Positions 24,195 to 36,288 of a stretch of DNA of 64,000 nucleotides are shown here, piece after piece. The notes under the pieces were generated by a model, which saw only the letters and a list, made by a program, of their open reading frames with translations, was not told where the DNA came from and ran no database searches. The position numbers and the translations under genes are program-made. The first letter of the stretch is position 1, and each line of letters starts with the position of its first letter. The stretch spans positions 53,519,408-53,583,407 of the forward strand of contig OY829329.1 of the NCBI GenBank assembly GCA_963691655.1. Reading direction: 5' to 3'. Source of the stretch: Toxonevra muliebris (lineage: Eukaryota > Arthropoda > Insecta > Diptera > Pallopteridae).

Positions 24195-24380
24195 GTGTGT
24201 ATGTTTCTTGATGACCCGCCAAAAATGTCTACGTTTGGCTGGGAAGTTTTGATGCACCCATCGTATAGCCCGGGCACTGCACCGTCTGACTACCATTTGT
24301 TGCAGTCTCTGCAAAACTCTCTTGATGGGAAAAAAATTGGCCAACAGAAGAGCCACCGCAAACCACTTGGTAGGGCTTGA
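24195..24380 (+). pseudogene. Mariner transposase C-terminal remnant interrupted by hAT copy B
   Basis: Joining across the hAT insertion gives LMTRQKCLRL, and after a frameshift GWEVLMHPSYSPGTAPSDYH and LLQSLQNSLDGKK. This is the DD34D catalytic C-terminal region of mariner; the usual SPDLAPSD is changed to SPGTAPSD. The 3' part is degenerate and no terminal repeats were found. The left remnant before 23126 (aatgagatattccaatgtg) fits the preceding DNARPHV region only weakly. Confidence 0.8.
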
Positions 24381-27030
24381 AGAGAATTCTCATTCGTAAC
24401 ATGCTTCCTTAGCACTCACACAGGTACTCAATTTGATTGTGTATGTTTGAGCTAGCACTGATCTAGAGAAAAGTTTAAATCTCGCAGAGCGATAAAATAT
24501 ATCTCCAGAAAACAGTGTAACTTTTTGCTCGAGAGAATATTTTTTTATTTGTTTTTACAAATTTGTTTTTTCAAATGTGTAGCTATTATTTAAGCTCTTT
24601 TTAGTAATTGCTAATTTATTTCAAAAATAAGCCCCCATTTTTGTAATAAAGCTAAGCATTGTAATTATTTGCGTATACTCAAGTACCCAAAAATAAATCT
24701 AAAAATTTTTCATACTTTGAAAAAAGCTTCATAAAGTATTCATGACCAACAAATATTTATATGCAACTAATGCCAATTGTTGTTCACACCCTTCCAAATA
24801 TAAATATATACTCATAAATATACGATTATTACGCTTATAAATGTTGACGGCAACATTTGCAGAAATTACCCTTAAAAATTACACATTAAAAAAAAAAAAA
24901 AAAAACAAAACATTCAAAGGAAGTAAAAGCAAAATTCCTGCTAAAAACAGTGAGTGAATCCAATATTTTAATTTGGATTTGCACAGACGACCGCTCAGCG
25001 CACACCCCACTCCACCATATCCAAACTTGACTGAAGCCGGATTGACTTCTAAACGCATGTATTTTTTGAGAAAGTTTAAAAGAAATGCGCAAAAAGTGTG
25101 TAAAATTATGTAAAAGAGGGGTACATTTTTACTTTTCAAACTTTCAGTCTGGAATTTAATGGATTTTAGATTTAGAAGGATACAAAAAAAAAAAAAAAAA
25201 CTAAAAATCTAAAAATACAGCAAGAAAAGAAATATAACAATAAAACTTTTCTACATACATTCATTCATGCATTACATTATTCCATAGTATAATAATCATC
25301 GCCCACCAGTGTTACCCTCTTTTTGGCATGTGCTGATATGGAAATTGCGCGCACCCTGAACAAAATTCTTTGTGACACATTAACTGTCAATTTTTCTTTT
25401 TTCTTAAATAGGAAAAGAAAAAAAGTTTATTTCTTTGTTGCTGTTTTTCCTACGCATCACGTGATTTACACATTTGCCAAAGAAACTTTTTCAATGCTCT
25501 CACAAAATAAATTCAAATCTTACACATCATCAGTTTCTTACAATATGCAATTAGAAAAAGTGTTTCCCCTTTAATTCTTTCTTTCTTTATTCCCGTAGAT
25601 TTTTGCCTAATGTGGATTTACATACATACATATATATACGTGAAGATTAAATTCAAGGGTGTCGTAGACCTTAAAAAAAAAAAAAACTTCCTTAACATTT
25701 TTGCGAGGGTGGGTTTTTTTTCTGGTATTAAGGCAATTTAAAAAGCGCAGAAGGGGAATAAATCATGTTTGACATGTGGAGCAGGCAGGAAGAAGCTGAG
25801 GCAGTCAGGCAAGCAACACTTGTGCACGTTGTCCCTGTCAACATAACCTACTTAAAGAAACAATAAAAAAAAAAGTAGAAAGAAATATTTGAAAATTAAT
25901 TTTGAGCACATTTTATTATGTAAAATTTGGCAATTCAATTGTATATTTTCATTTTTCCCTTACAGATATACATACGAACTCTTCGAGTATCTAAGTCCTT
26001 GAGTTTTAGGTAGTCCACTAAAATCTGGAGTTCATTTTTGAACATACTCAAGTAGTACATTGTATATGCTTTCGCTTGCTTGCTTGTTGCATCAAGTGAT
26101 TCACTATGGCAATTTCGCCATTAGCAGAGTAGTATTTAGTTTTGAAAAACCACTACCTTAAGCTTTTTGATTGCTCTTATTAAATTCAAGCATTTAACCT
26201 GCGTAAGTAATCAAAAAAATAATAATCACAGCATTATTGACATTATCAAGTTTTTGACATATTTTTGTACGGTTTTATGTCACGTCAAGTCTAAACAAAC
26301 TATATTGGGACATTATTTCATTATTGGCAGACTGAATTCCAGAATTCAGTTTCATTTATTGTATATTGCCAACAAAATCTTATAACATAATTTAATAAGA
26401 TGTTTCGAATTTATTTAATCTCATGCATTAAACTTTTTAATTAAAAAATGAAATGAAAAGACGCTGTCAGAATAATATAACAATTTAACACCAACCACGC
26501 CTGCTTTCCATAAAAAAAAAATTTTAAACATTTCTTAAAGTGCATACAAAGAATATGTAAATATTGGAATTATTACATTTTACAGCATTAAAAACAAAAA
26601 ATGCTTAAAATTGGTTTAACTTAAACCAACTTGTTTAACTTAGGTTTAAGCATGTTCCATCAAATCAATACAAATATTTGAGTTAAAAAAAAAACATATT
26701 TGAGATATTTTCAAAGAGAAATTCAATTGCAGCTGCACTTAAATTTACAGAAACCTTAAATTGAAATATGGTATAAGTTTTATTGAAAAGTATAAGCGCA
26801 ACACTTGTAATTGTCAATCAAATATTGAAGTAAGCCATCATCACTGAGTGTAATTGCGACTAGTGATGAGGAAAGTCAAATTCTTTTGAGAACCGAATTT
26901 AGTGTGTTAAATATAATATCGCTTGGAAACACATTAATTCGTTAGAAACACATGATCTGGTAAAACTTCAAAAGAAAATATCGATTTCAAATCCCAAGAG
27001 CTCAGAAAATTTTGAATAGAAAAATAATTT
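24381..27030. other. AT-rich non-coding stretch
   Basis: Poly(A) tracts are at about 24888-24904, 25185-25199 and 25673-25686. No exon or element is recognised apart from a small palindrome at 26601-26653. The frames at 24879-25139, 25323-25574 and 26167-26385 lack domains. Confidence 0.5.
26601..26653. repeat. Nested palindrome (hairpin)
   Basis: The outer arms ATGCTTAAA (26601-26609) and TTTAAGCAT (26645-26653) enclose a tight inner palindrome TTGGTTTAA-C-TTAAACCAA (26611-26629). Confidence 0.8.
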
Positions 27031-27789
27031 TTAATAGCTTCAGTAAATGACTCCAAAAAAAAAAGAAAAAAATACCGCCATTAAAAGTTAAAAGTAATGT
27101 TAGGTAAAAACTGCAGGGAAGATTACGAATATGTCAAGGAATCTTGGGAGCAACCTTAAAGTTACTTTCAGAAATGTGGGAGGAAAAAATCTAAAACCTT
27201 GAGGATGGTTCCTCAATAATTGAATCTTGAGCAGAGATTAAATTTATTCTTAGGGAAAGATTAAAGCAAGTTTTTTAATTTTTAAGGAAAAATTAAAGTG
27301 ATAAAGTTTTGGTGAGGCGACCAGAATCATCTCCCGTAATCATTGTACTTAAAAAATAGTGGGATGAGATATAATATTTCTCTTGAATCTGCGATAATTG
27401 GTAAGTCAAAAATCTTGCGCAAAGATTACAGAAATTGCTATAAACGGTAAGTAAAAAACAGATTAAAAATATACCACGAAATCTTGGAGAAAGATTAAAG
27501 TCGCCCATAGAAGTCTCAGTAAATAAAGTATGAAAATCTAATGGAAAGATTAAAGATATATAACATAGAGATAAAGACCTCTTCAGTATACTGAGTGAGA
27601 TATTAAAGCTAGCCCCAGAAAACGAGCCAGATGATCAAACAAGATCGATTAGCTTTCCTAAAAAATTAAATGCTTCTTCTGAATTCTCGGGGGCCATCTT
27701 ATCTGCACATATTATAGAAGTTCACAGAATTTTGAGTCAAAAATATTTTGGGAAGAGATTAAATTCATCTACAGAAATTGCTGTAAATA

Positions 27790-28411
27790 AAGGGTTTTCC
27801 ATTAAGGACATAACAATGTTATCTATTAATAAAACACAGAATTTTTTGAGATATTGAGTTCAAATTTATTGTGGGTGTAGTGCAAGCATTACATTTTATG
27901 AATGAAATTCGATTTCGGTCATATGACCACTATGAGCCCGTTTACAGCGATCGATTCTGAAAACGACCGTCATGTTACCGTCAATGGAGAGCGCTATCGT
28001 GTTATGTTGGAAGATTATTTGTGGCCAGATATGTGGTTTCAACAAGACGGTGCCACTAGCCACACAGCACGCATCACTTTCGATTTATTTATTATCTCGA
28101 GAAAGGGTCCAGTGGAATGGTCGCCTCGTTCATGCGATCTAACGCGATTGGATTTCTTTTTATGGGGCTATATTAAGTCACTGGTCTATACCAACAAGCC
28201 AGCAACTTTAGACGAGCTGAAAGGCAATGTCAAACACGAAATTGCCAATGTTCCGGTCGAAATGTGTGCGAGAGTGGTGGAAAATTGGGTTCAAAGAATC
28301 ATAAAATGTAATACTTGCACTAAACCCACAATAAATTTGAACTCAATATCTCAAAAAAATTCGGTGTTTTATTAATAGATAAAATTGTTATGTCCTTAAT
28401 GGAAAATCTTT
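27790..28411 (+). mobile_element. Deleted DD41D (rosa-like) element with long terminal repeats
   Basis: TA flanks are at 27788-27789 and 28412-28413. Near-identical inverted repeats of about 106 bp run 27795-27900 and 28300-28406, with few mismatches and a one-base poly(T) length difference. Between them lies a partial transposase of about 400 bp. Long terminal repeats and an internal deletion leave a 622-bp non-autonomous element. Confidence 0.88.
27902..28375 (+). pseudogene. DD41D-type transposase, C-terminal half, internally deleted
   Basis: The open frame of 157 codons has DRHVTVNGERYRVML, then WFQQDGATSHTAR with a catalytic Asp. It continues with ISRKGPVEWSPRSCDLTRLD and the last Asp, FFLWGYIKSLVY and VVENWVQR. 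Related insect elements have 41 residues between the two Asp residues; here I count 34, so about seven codons are lost in frame. The N-terminal DNA-binding half and first Asp are missing. The last codons run into the terminal repeat. The frame is otherwise open, so the internal deletion is probably recent. It cannot be an active transposase. Confidence 0.85.
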
Positions 28412-28792
28412 TAGTAGCAGAGATTAAAGATATTTTACGGAATCTTGGAGAATGATTAAAGTCGTCTACAGAAGTTTCAGCAAATGGCGTATGAAAATCT
28501 AGAGAAGAGATAAAGGATATGTCCGGTAATATTGGATGGAGATTAAACACTCACTCAATCACAAGACACTCAGAATTCTTGCTGAGAAATTACAGATATC
28601 TCTAGAAAACGCAGCAGGAGCGCAAAGTAGGCTGATCAGCTTTGCTAATACTAATGATCTGTACGAAGTTACTGATCCAATGAAAAAAGAGGTCAGACCA
28701 CTAGTGTATCTGGTTTTAGGGGCAAAAAACCATTTGCAATAAATTTCTCTTTCCCCCTTCTACCCTTTCGGTAATCTATGGATCCCCTAGTG

Positions 28793-30068
28793 CAGAGGTT
28801 CTCAACTGTGCTCATCCTATGCCCCTTTTCGAATTCGTGGCAAACCCGCGCCAAAATTTGATTTTTACAAAACAGTTTTTTATGCTGGTTTACTATTTTT
28901 TAAATTAAATCCTACCCGCCTTGATAAAATTCTGCTTTTTCGATAGTTTGGACGAGGCTCTGGTTAGTTTACGTCAAAGATAAACTAGGCTAGTAAATTT
29001 AGGGAATTTTACATTCGATTTTTTTTAATAATAGTTTTTAACAATTTGTCGTATTTTTGCGGTTTAAAGCTATTATCGATGCGCCTCCGCAGCGAATTTC
29101 GAAAACGCAAAACGGCACGCTCTGTTGCGATTTCTTCGCATTGAAATCATTTCTTTCTGCCACGTACAAGAGATTTTTAGTTGAGATTTCTACCAGTTCA
29201 GTTAACTATTAAGTTAAATATAAATATTAGAACAAAAGTATTAATATCAGACTGAGGGCTAGTTAACTACTTTTTTTTCAACTATCACTTAGTTGTAGTT
29301 GAAATAACTTCAACCACATTTCAACTAGTTCAGTTGTAGTTGAAATAATTTCAACTATATATCAACTATTTTAGTGATAGTTGAAAATTTTCAACTACAA
29401 CTAAATTATTTGAAATATAGTTGAAATTATTTCAACTAAAACTAAATAATAAGTGAACAAATTTCAACTATATTTCAATTATTTTAATTGTAGTTGAAAA
29501 AATCTCAACTACATTTTAACTATTTCAGTTGTAGTTGAAAAAATCTCAACTACATTTCAACTACTTCAGTTGTAGTTGAATGCATAGTTAACTGATTATT
29601 TAGTTAACTACCCCCCAGTCAGATTAATATACAAAATAATATTAAACATTTCTGAATTTGTTTCTTTTTGTTCGCTTTTTTCATTTCACTTCCTCTTCTC
29701 TTTATTTTGTTACGTTTTCGGGATGACAAAAGAGGAGAACTGTGAATGTTCGAAAAAAACGATGCGTCAAAATCGCAGACGTGTGTGCACGCTCATATGA
29801 CATAATGGGTTGCATTGTTGTAACTTCTTACGTTGCGGACTCGCACCGATAAAATCGCAACTTTGTGTGCGTACCTTAAATCAGAAATGGGAAACTAAAA
29901 GGTGCATATTGTAGGTTATAACATATAATATGAAAAAAAAATTAATGTATTTTGTTAAATACAAAATATTGCGATTATGATGCATTACAGAGTATTCAAA
30001 TATTTGTTTATTGAAATATCTCCACGCCTCCCCCCAGGAGGGCGCGCCTCACCACTTGAGAACCACTG
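28793..30068. mobile_element. hAT-type (Charlie-like ends) non-autonomous element
   Basis: The left end CAGAGGTTCTCAACTGTG and the right end (reverse complement CAGTGGTTCTCAAGTGG) are typical hAT termini. Flanking 8-bp sequences CCCTAGTG (28785-28792) and TCCTAGTG (30069-30076) match at seven of eight. The 1276-bp interior has no transposase; it carries a palindromic minisatellite at 29270-29610 and cgcatcg/cgcaacg-rich segments. Confidence 0.88.
29270..29610. repeat. Palindromic minisatellite built from TTCAACTA / TAGTTGAA
   Basis: About a dozen alternating forward and reverse words (ttcaactacatttcaacta, cagttgtagttgaaa) repeat at about 40-60 bp. Two adjacent units (29500-29580) are nearly identical. 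Every unit can fold back on its neighbour. Short gttaact words bracket the array on both sides. Confidence 0.88.
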
Positions 30069-30292
30069 TCCTAGTGCTTTGTACTCACTTCTAATATTTC
30101 GTTACATTTTATAAATTCTTTTAATTAAGTGCTTAGGTTAAGTAGTTGTTTCCCCTTAAGCGCGAGAAATCAAAAACACCAGCAGTGCTTTTTGGATACC
30201 ACTTTCACGATTGTGATAATAAAAGGCAAGCATTTAATAATACCACAAAACTTTACTGAAGTATTGAGTTTAACGCTAAAAGTTTTTCCCAT

Positions 30293-30437
30293 GTTGGTTG
30301 GTTGTAGTGGCTGTCTAGAGACACACTTAGGCCTGAGCGGCCCATTGTGATACCACAAGGTTGGTCCTACAGTTTAACGCTGGTTCCGAACGGCGGTGTG
30401 GCAATTCGTTATCACTTGGTGGTTTTGCCATGGATTC
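30293..30437 (-). mobile_element. SINE type B, 5'-truncated
   Basis: Read on the minus strand it contains the central body (ggcaaaaccacc, cggaaccagcgttaaactg), then ggtatcacaatgggccgctc, and a tail region ending in aaccaacc. The tRNA head is missing. Confidence 0.8.
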
Positions 30438-30439
30438 TC

Positions 30440-32677
30440 ACATACTGCCGAGGAATGGTTAATCAAAAGTTTTGAGTCTAGCTCCTGCTAGAGCAAGGCT
30501 AGCATATAGGAAGGGTTCGAGCATTTCTACCCCTCCAATGTCATGGTAACTATTCAAATACGTTTCTTATCTTTTTCATTCATGTTCTTACTGTTTCTCA
30601 ATATCCGATTACCATTAGTTTTGATACTTTAAACAAATGTGAATTCTACCCATCACTAGTTACTAATGTGTATAAATTTTTAGCTACAATGAAGGCTAAT
30701 ATAGGAAAACTGATGCTTTATATTTGAAATGAAGAGCTCTCCCCTAAAGCATCAATCAAAAATGTCAAATTTGAAGAACGCGTATTTCTAAAAGTGATAG
30801 CAAGATGTTTCAAATTAAGAACGGTTTCAGTTTTTTCAAGTGTATATAAAAGAGTTTCCAATTACAATCCAAAACAAAAAATACAACAACAAAAATAGTC
30901 ATTACAATGACAACACTACAACACTCATTCATAAAACAAAATCAAAATAAACGAAGAAGAAAAATAAGAAGAAGAAATTGATGTGTCCATCATAATTTGT
31001 CAGATTAATACACAAATTTATGATCATTCCATATATGTGAACATTAAAAATAAAAATCATAAAAATGAAAAAAATGATGCCCTTTTATGTGCCCTTTTAA
31101 CGTAAACAGAGTGCAACAATAACAACAAGATCCACAAAAAAAACTACTTAAGTACGAAAGATTGAAGCGTGAAAAGAAATGGGGAAGTGAGGAATTGGGA
31201 GCGAAGCGACAAAAATTGATATGCAACACATATCGAATGACAGACGACAGTAAATGCGGCATTCAAATGTCAAAAACGAAACAATAAAAATGCAATACGA
31301 TACCGATTTAGTAATAATAATAATAAAAAAAAAGCATTAAACAACAACATGAGACGAAATGTCAACAACACCAAGAACAACAACAGCAACTACAACAAAT
31401 ATTAAAAACCGTTGCTTGCAATGCATGATACGTCAATTAGAATTTTATTTATTTCACAAGTTGGCAACCTTCTGCGTTCGTCGCATTGTCGTTGTGTTTA
31501 TGCTAAAGACGACGCAATGCGCATGCGTGCGCACCGCGTATTAAAAAGCGTTTTTTTTACTGCTTTGGATTTTAAAGGGCCGTGTGTGAGGTTTCCTTAG
31601 AACGATTGTACACATAAATGACATGATTGTCAAATTGTTGTCATCGTGTTTTGTTTGTCTGAGGCGTGACTGAAACTTATTGTTGTGACGGACTGACTAC
31701 CTCCAGACTACAAGTGTGTATGTATGTGTGTGACTGTTTGATGACAAAAATGTAAGCTTGAAGTCCAGAAAATTTTGCTTTTATTTTGTATTTTTATTGC
31801 TATTATTACAGCTCATAATCAAAAACTTATGTTGTATGTGAAATATAGCAGTAGCAGTCAAAGCCAGTCGTAGATCCAGCAAAAATGTTCATTGTATAAT
31901 TTCACTCCCTCCTTTTGCGCGTTAATTGACAAGTAACGTCGCCGACTTTTGACAGTTACAGAATTCCTGTAGTTCAAACTTCAAATTCAAATTGTTCGTG
32001 TGCATTGTGTACTGGTGGCAGGCGCAACCACTCAAGCGTATGTCTGTCTGTCTGCTTGCTTCGTTGAGATATTTATGTGTGATCAGTGCTCATTGATCGC
32101 TACTGTTGAATATAACTTGAGTTTGTTTTTTATTTATTTTTTTTTTTAGCTTTTTCGCTTGTTTATTGAGGGCAAAGTCATTTGTCTGTGTCTCTGTTGC
32201 TTATTTGTTTGTTTTATTTTGTTTGGAACATGCTTTTTTGTTTTTTTTTTGTTGTTCAGACTCTTTTATGTTGTAATTGAGCTCATCTTAAATTGAGGCA
32301 TAAACAATTTTTTTTCTGTTTTCCATACATAAATTAAAGCATAAGTCAATGCTCGCGGCTTGAATCGAGTCATCGTTATTGATCAACGCGATCGTAAAAG
32401 TTCTTAAGCTAATAAAATATTTAAGTTATTTACATTGGTTGACTTTTTATAATAAATAAGATGTTTTTTCTTATATGAAAGATCAATCGGAAAAGTTCTT
32501 TTAACATTATTCATTGACATAAATTTAATTTCAATATGTTACTCCAAAGTTACTGAAGTCGTAGGATCAGGTTCGCATAAATCTGAGTAATCTAATAAAA
32601 TAAATACTTTAGTCAAAGTCTCTCTCACTTCTCATATAGCTTCCTAGACATACAGGCTGAGGGCCTTTGAACACATA
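30440..32677. other. Non-coding stretch, CAA-rich in part
   Basis: At 30438-30540 a segment with gctagagcaaggctagca and a box B-like GGGTTCGAGCA may be another repeat end. CAA/AAC-rich DNA runs at 30870-30960 and 31340-31400. No exon is supported; the frames at 31044-31600 are accidental. Confidence 0.5.
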
Positions 32678-34254
32678 CACTGGCGGTCATAAAAACCGCA
32701 CCACTTGCTATACTGCTGTAATTTCGGTAATATTTACTAACTTAGCCCAAATTTCCCTTCCTTTGTAAATGAGATTCCCTTGTTAATGTTTTAAGAATGT
32801 ATTTAAACGCAATGTACTATTTTTTATTGCGCTTGTTGGGTGAAAAGAAGAATTTTTGAAAAAGTGCCAAAAACAACTGCAAAGTATAAACAATTTTCGC
32901 GCCACCGAAACGCCGAAATTTGTGTTCTTAGGTACCAAGGAGTGTCATAAAGTTAAATACCTGAAGAAATCACATTCGACCGCTGTTGGACTGATCCAGA
33001 AAAAAAGGCAATTTGTACCCGCTTGAAAGGAAAAAAGGATCAAGAAGACTATGGAAGACAAATACGAGAGAAAATGGCATAACCTGAAAGAAAAGTATAA
33101 ATTATCGATTCAAAAGTGCAGTCACAATAAGGACTAAGCTAACGAGCTATTACAACGTGGATATAAATGTCGAAATCTTACGCAGAAAGAAACGAAAGTT
33201 CGGTCTGTATGGGAGATGATTATCCAAAAAGTCGATGTTGACGAAATGGATGAAAACAAATCGCCTGGCATAAACTAAAAACTACAGCAATTGCACTCCA
33301 GAAAAGTTTTATGATCGGACAAATTAAACTCAATTTTTTATGCTCATTTCATCTTCGGTACGTGCGTCGCTCAGATATAGAGCAATATAAGTGTAGCAAA
33401 AATAGTTAAATTCCCACAAAGTCATATGGCTTGAATGGATTTTTCCTACTATATCCGGGGTCCTTATGCTATATTAAAGGGGCTGTGAGCGGCCAAAAAT
33501 ATGGCTAAAATTTTATGGAGCAATTGTTGTAAGCCAATTATAGTGTGTTATTTTACCGGACGACTTCTGCGGCATATCATCGCGCCAAATTGGCAAGGTT
33601 TAGTTAGAATTATTGCCTAATGTTTAATAACTTTAGGAATAGTAAAAAAGTTAGATTATTGATTCTTATTTGTTTGCAAATTCAAAATGTTTCCGATGAT
33701 GTTAGAATTTACTGGCGGGAATGACCAAGTAACTCGCGCGATTTAAGTCCTATAGAGCACCTCTGTCATATAATGAACCGGAAAGTTGCTCAAAACATGC
33801 CAAAGAATAAAAAACCCCTAGTTGGAATTCTGAAAAACGTTGGATATTAAAAAAATAACGAATGATATCCTTAAAGTGCTTGTCGACTCTATACCATTCA
33901 AGATAACGGCCATAAGAAAGGCTAAGAGAGGGGCACCATCAAAATAAATAATTTCGCTTATGACTTTATTATGAAACAAATTAAACTTAGTTTACACCTT
34001 CAAAAAATAACAAATATTTTTATTTTTACATACTTTTAATTAATACCCTAAAAAACGTGAAATTTCTTCTATATTTTTATTTTAATGAAAAAGTAATAAA
34101 ATTTGTGTGTATGTGTGATTTTTCTTTCGCAATTTTGTTCATTTTGTTCCCGAAAAAAAAAAAATTACATTCACTAAAAAAAATCAGGTTTAGGTCCTAT
34201 TTTAAACAATTTACTTAAAATTGGGGGGTGGTCCGGTTTTTGTGGCAGCCAGTG
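32678..34254 (+). mobile_element. Tc1-like element
   Basis: TA flanks are at 32676-32677 and 34255-34256. The left end CACTGGCGGTCATAAAAACC and the right end (reverse complement CACTGGCTGCCACAAAAACC) are a clear inverted pair. The 1577-bp length fits Tc1. It encloses a badly mutated transposase on the plus strand. Confidence 0.9.
32864..33946 (+). pseudogene. Tc1-like transposase pseudogene
   Basis: The expected start is changed to GTG (32864), followed by PKTTAKYKQFSRHRNAEICV. The middle is full of stops and frameshifts. Near 33725 the C-terminal signature NSRDLSPIEHLCHIMNRKV appears (typically SPDLNPIENLW). The end reads ILKVLVDSIPFKI then AIRKAKRGAPSK and TAA at 33944-33946, matching the usual Tc1 C-terminus. 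The last catalytic residue (Glu in PIE) is kept, but the protein cannot be made. Family identification is firm; subfamily is not attempted. Confidence 0.82.
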
Positions 34255-34256
34255 TA

Positions 34257-36286
34257 ATTTGAAAGAGATTGAGTAATCCACAGTTTTCGCCAAATTAATC
34301 GTCTGGCTTTCTGATAACCATCTGAGAGGGCGTTTGCCGATCAGATGCAATTAAAAACAAGTTAATTTGACTAAACATTACACTTCTTTCTTAGTTTTGA
34401 GGATGTTATGAGGACGCCCATAAATGTATAATGCATTATTGTTAATATTCCCAAAATCTGTTCTAAAAAGCCTCAATTTCATAAAAAGGGCTATTAAAAA
34501 AGTTTACTTTAAAATTAAGAGACTCATGACTCTGTATGTTCTTCTTCATCCTCAGATCCACAACCCCGACGAAAGTCATTGAATGGCATTGCAATCTGAC
34601 AGGTTTTTCCGAACCTCAATTTAATAAAAACCTCATTCTATCTAATAAAACATATTTTGTAGAAATATATCTAACTGATTTGGCCGATAAAAACAAGGTT
34701 CTTATTTTAAAGTCACCTTCTGTGCCGATCTAGGGATGGATATTTTGATAGAATGTAAGTTGTAGTCTCATCAGACCACAAAATGTTCTGGTATAAAGCC
34801 CTCAATACTTTGGGTCTGCTAAAATGCAAGCGATGGATCGATAATAGCCAAGGGGAACAAAAAGATTTTCAGGTCTGTCTAAGGCATAAATATGTTAGTA
34901 AGTCTTTCCTCGCCCACTCCTCAGCGTTCCATTTCGAAAAGGTCCAGCCGAATTCGCAGAAAGCATCATGTGCATAAGCGATTCCAGACGTCCATATCTT
35001 TCGTCTTATGCCAGTATTGCGGAATTAAAGTATTTTTACAAATTTATTCAGAAGTTTTTGCCCTTGTTTTTTTTTCAAATAATATGGACATTAGAGTTGG
35101 TCGAATATTTGGTCGATATTTGGTACCCCCTATTTGTGTTCTATGGATCATTTTAAGCAACTTTTCCAATGAAAGCATAGTTCTATTTACAATTTCGAGC
35201 CCAAGATTTGACTTAGACACAGCATTGAAAAAAAATAGAAACAGCATTACAATATTTTGCTATGGGGGTTTTTTGGTACGAGAAAACCGAATTTGACATT
35301 GTTTTGCCAATAAAATTATGTTTTGATACTCAATTTGAACAAAAAAGGCTTAAAATTAACAAAAATGGCAAAAAATCGGATTATTTGTATGGGAAGTAAT
35401 CTTATTTTTAATCGTAATAACATGAAATTTCGCAAAAATATATTTTTTTACAAAAAAAAAAAGATTCTAAAAGTTAAAGTGCAATATAATAAAAAATAAG
35501 GGTACCTCCCATCAAAATTTTCGATTTGGCGATTTATATATCCATATTGGATCTAAGCACGCCAGCACCTGAACCTCAATCCATTTTAGAATCGTTATGG
35601 CATTGGAAAGGGGAGACAATGTTTGATTTCCTACCCAAGTATAGAACTCTAATAACATATTTCGACAAAGAACAGATTAAATTATTAGGAATTTCACTAA
35701 GAATTTTCAGATAACAAGTGAAATTACCAAGTGGAATTAAACCTGTAGCCGCAGACCTGTCAACGATTTGTCAACCTGACCAATCATCGACTCAATGACA
35801 GGAGTGCACAGATCCGCATAACTCCTATGATTGAGAGACAGGAAACTTTTGTAACTTGCTTAGTTTGATAGTAGCCGAGCTCACACATGTTTTTCGCAAT
35901 GCAATCACAAAATCTTATATTCTAAACCTGAGAGATCTCTCTCCAATCTTTAATTCAGCTTACAACTTTATAACTTTAATAATATTTTATCAAAAATCAT
36001 TAATAATAATTTCGCGTTATAGATTTGCTACCCTAAAAATTTCATTGCAGACAGGCAATCCAGCAACAACGTGCAACACTTGCACGTGACTTGGAATTTA
36101 ATATAGATTTAAGAAAACGTTTGCTTAATTTAATAAATAATATGTTGATTTTAATAGCCACGAGAAAAGAAAAACAGTTTTAAACTTCTATAGGATGTAG
36201 AAAAATACTAGAAGTTGATTGTGTTTTCCTAACGTTTCGAAAATATTCAGAAGCTATTGAGAGCTAAAACATTCTAATTTTGGGAG
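34257..36286. other. AT-rich stretch with an uncertain transposase trace
   Basis: On the minus strand at about 34740-34800 the translation shows VVSDETTTYILS, faintly like the SDE block of Tc1-type enzymes, but neighbouring blocks do not follow. The open frame 34892-35296 (+) has no domain. A small ACGTGCAA/TTGCACGT palindrome lies at 36069-36087. Confidence 0.4.
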
Positions 36287-36288
36287 TA

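Larger units (their letters stand above)
27110..28610. repeat. Degenerate aatcttggagaaagattaaag repeats, split by a DD41D element
   Basis: Related segments recur, for example cttggagaaagattaaagtc near 27482 and cttggagaatgattaaagtc near 28443. Each is followed by a similar gaagtttcagyaaat..gtatgaaaatcta block. Copies are diverged and unevenly spaced (about 60-100 bp). The transposon at 27790-28411 sits inside. Confidence 0.6.

Noticed and set aside
34740..34980. A second Tc1 transposase on the minus strand
   Set aside because: Only a short SDET-like match is visible. Neighbouring motifs and terminal repeats were not found.
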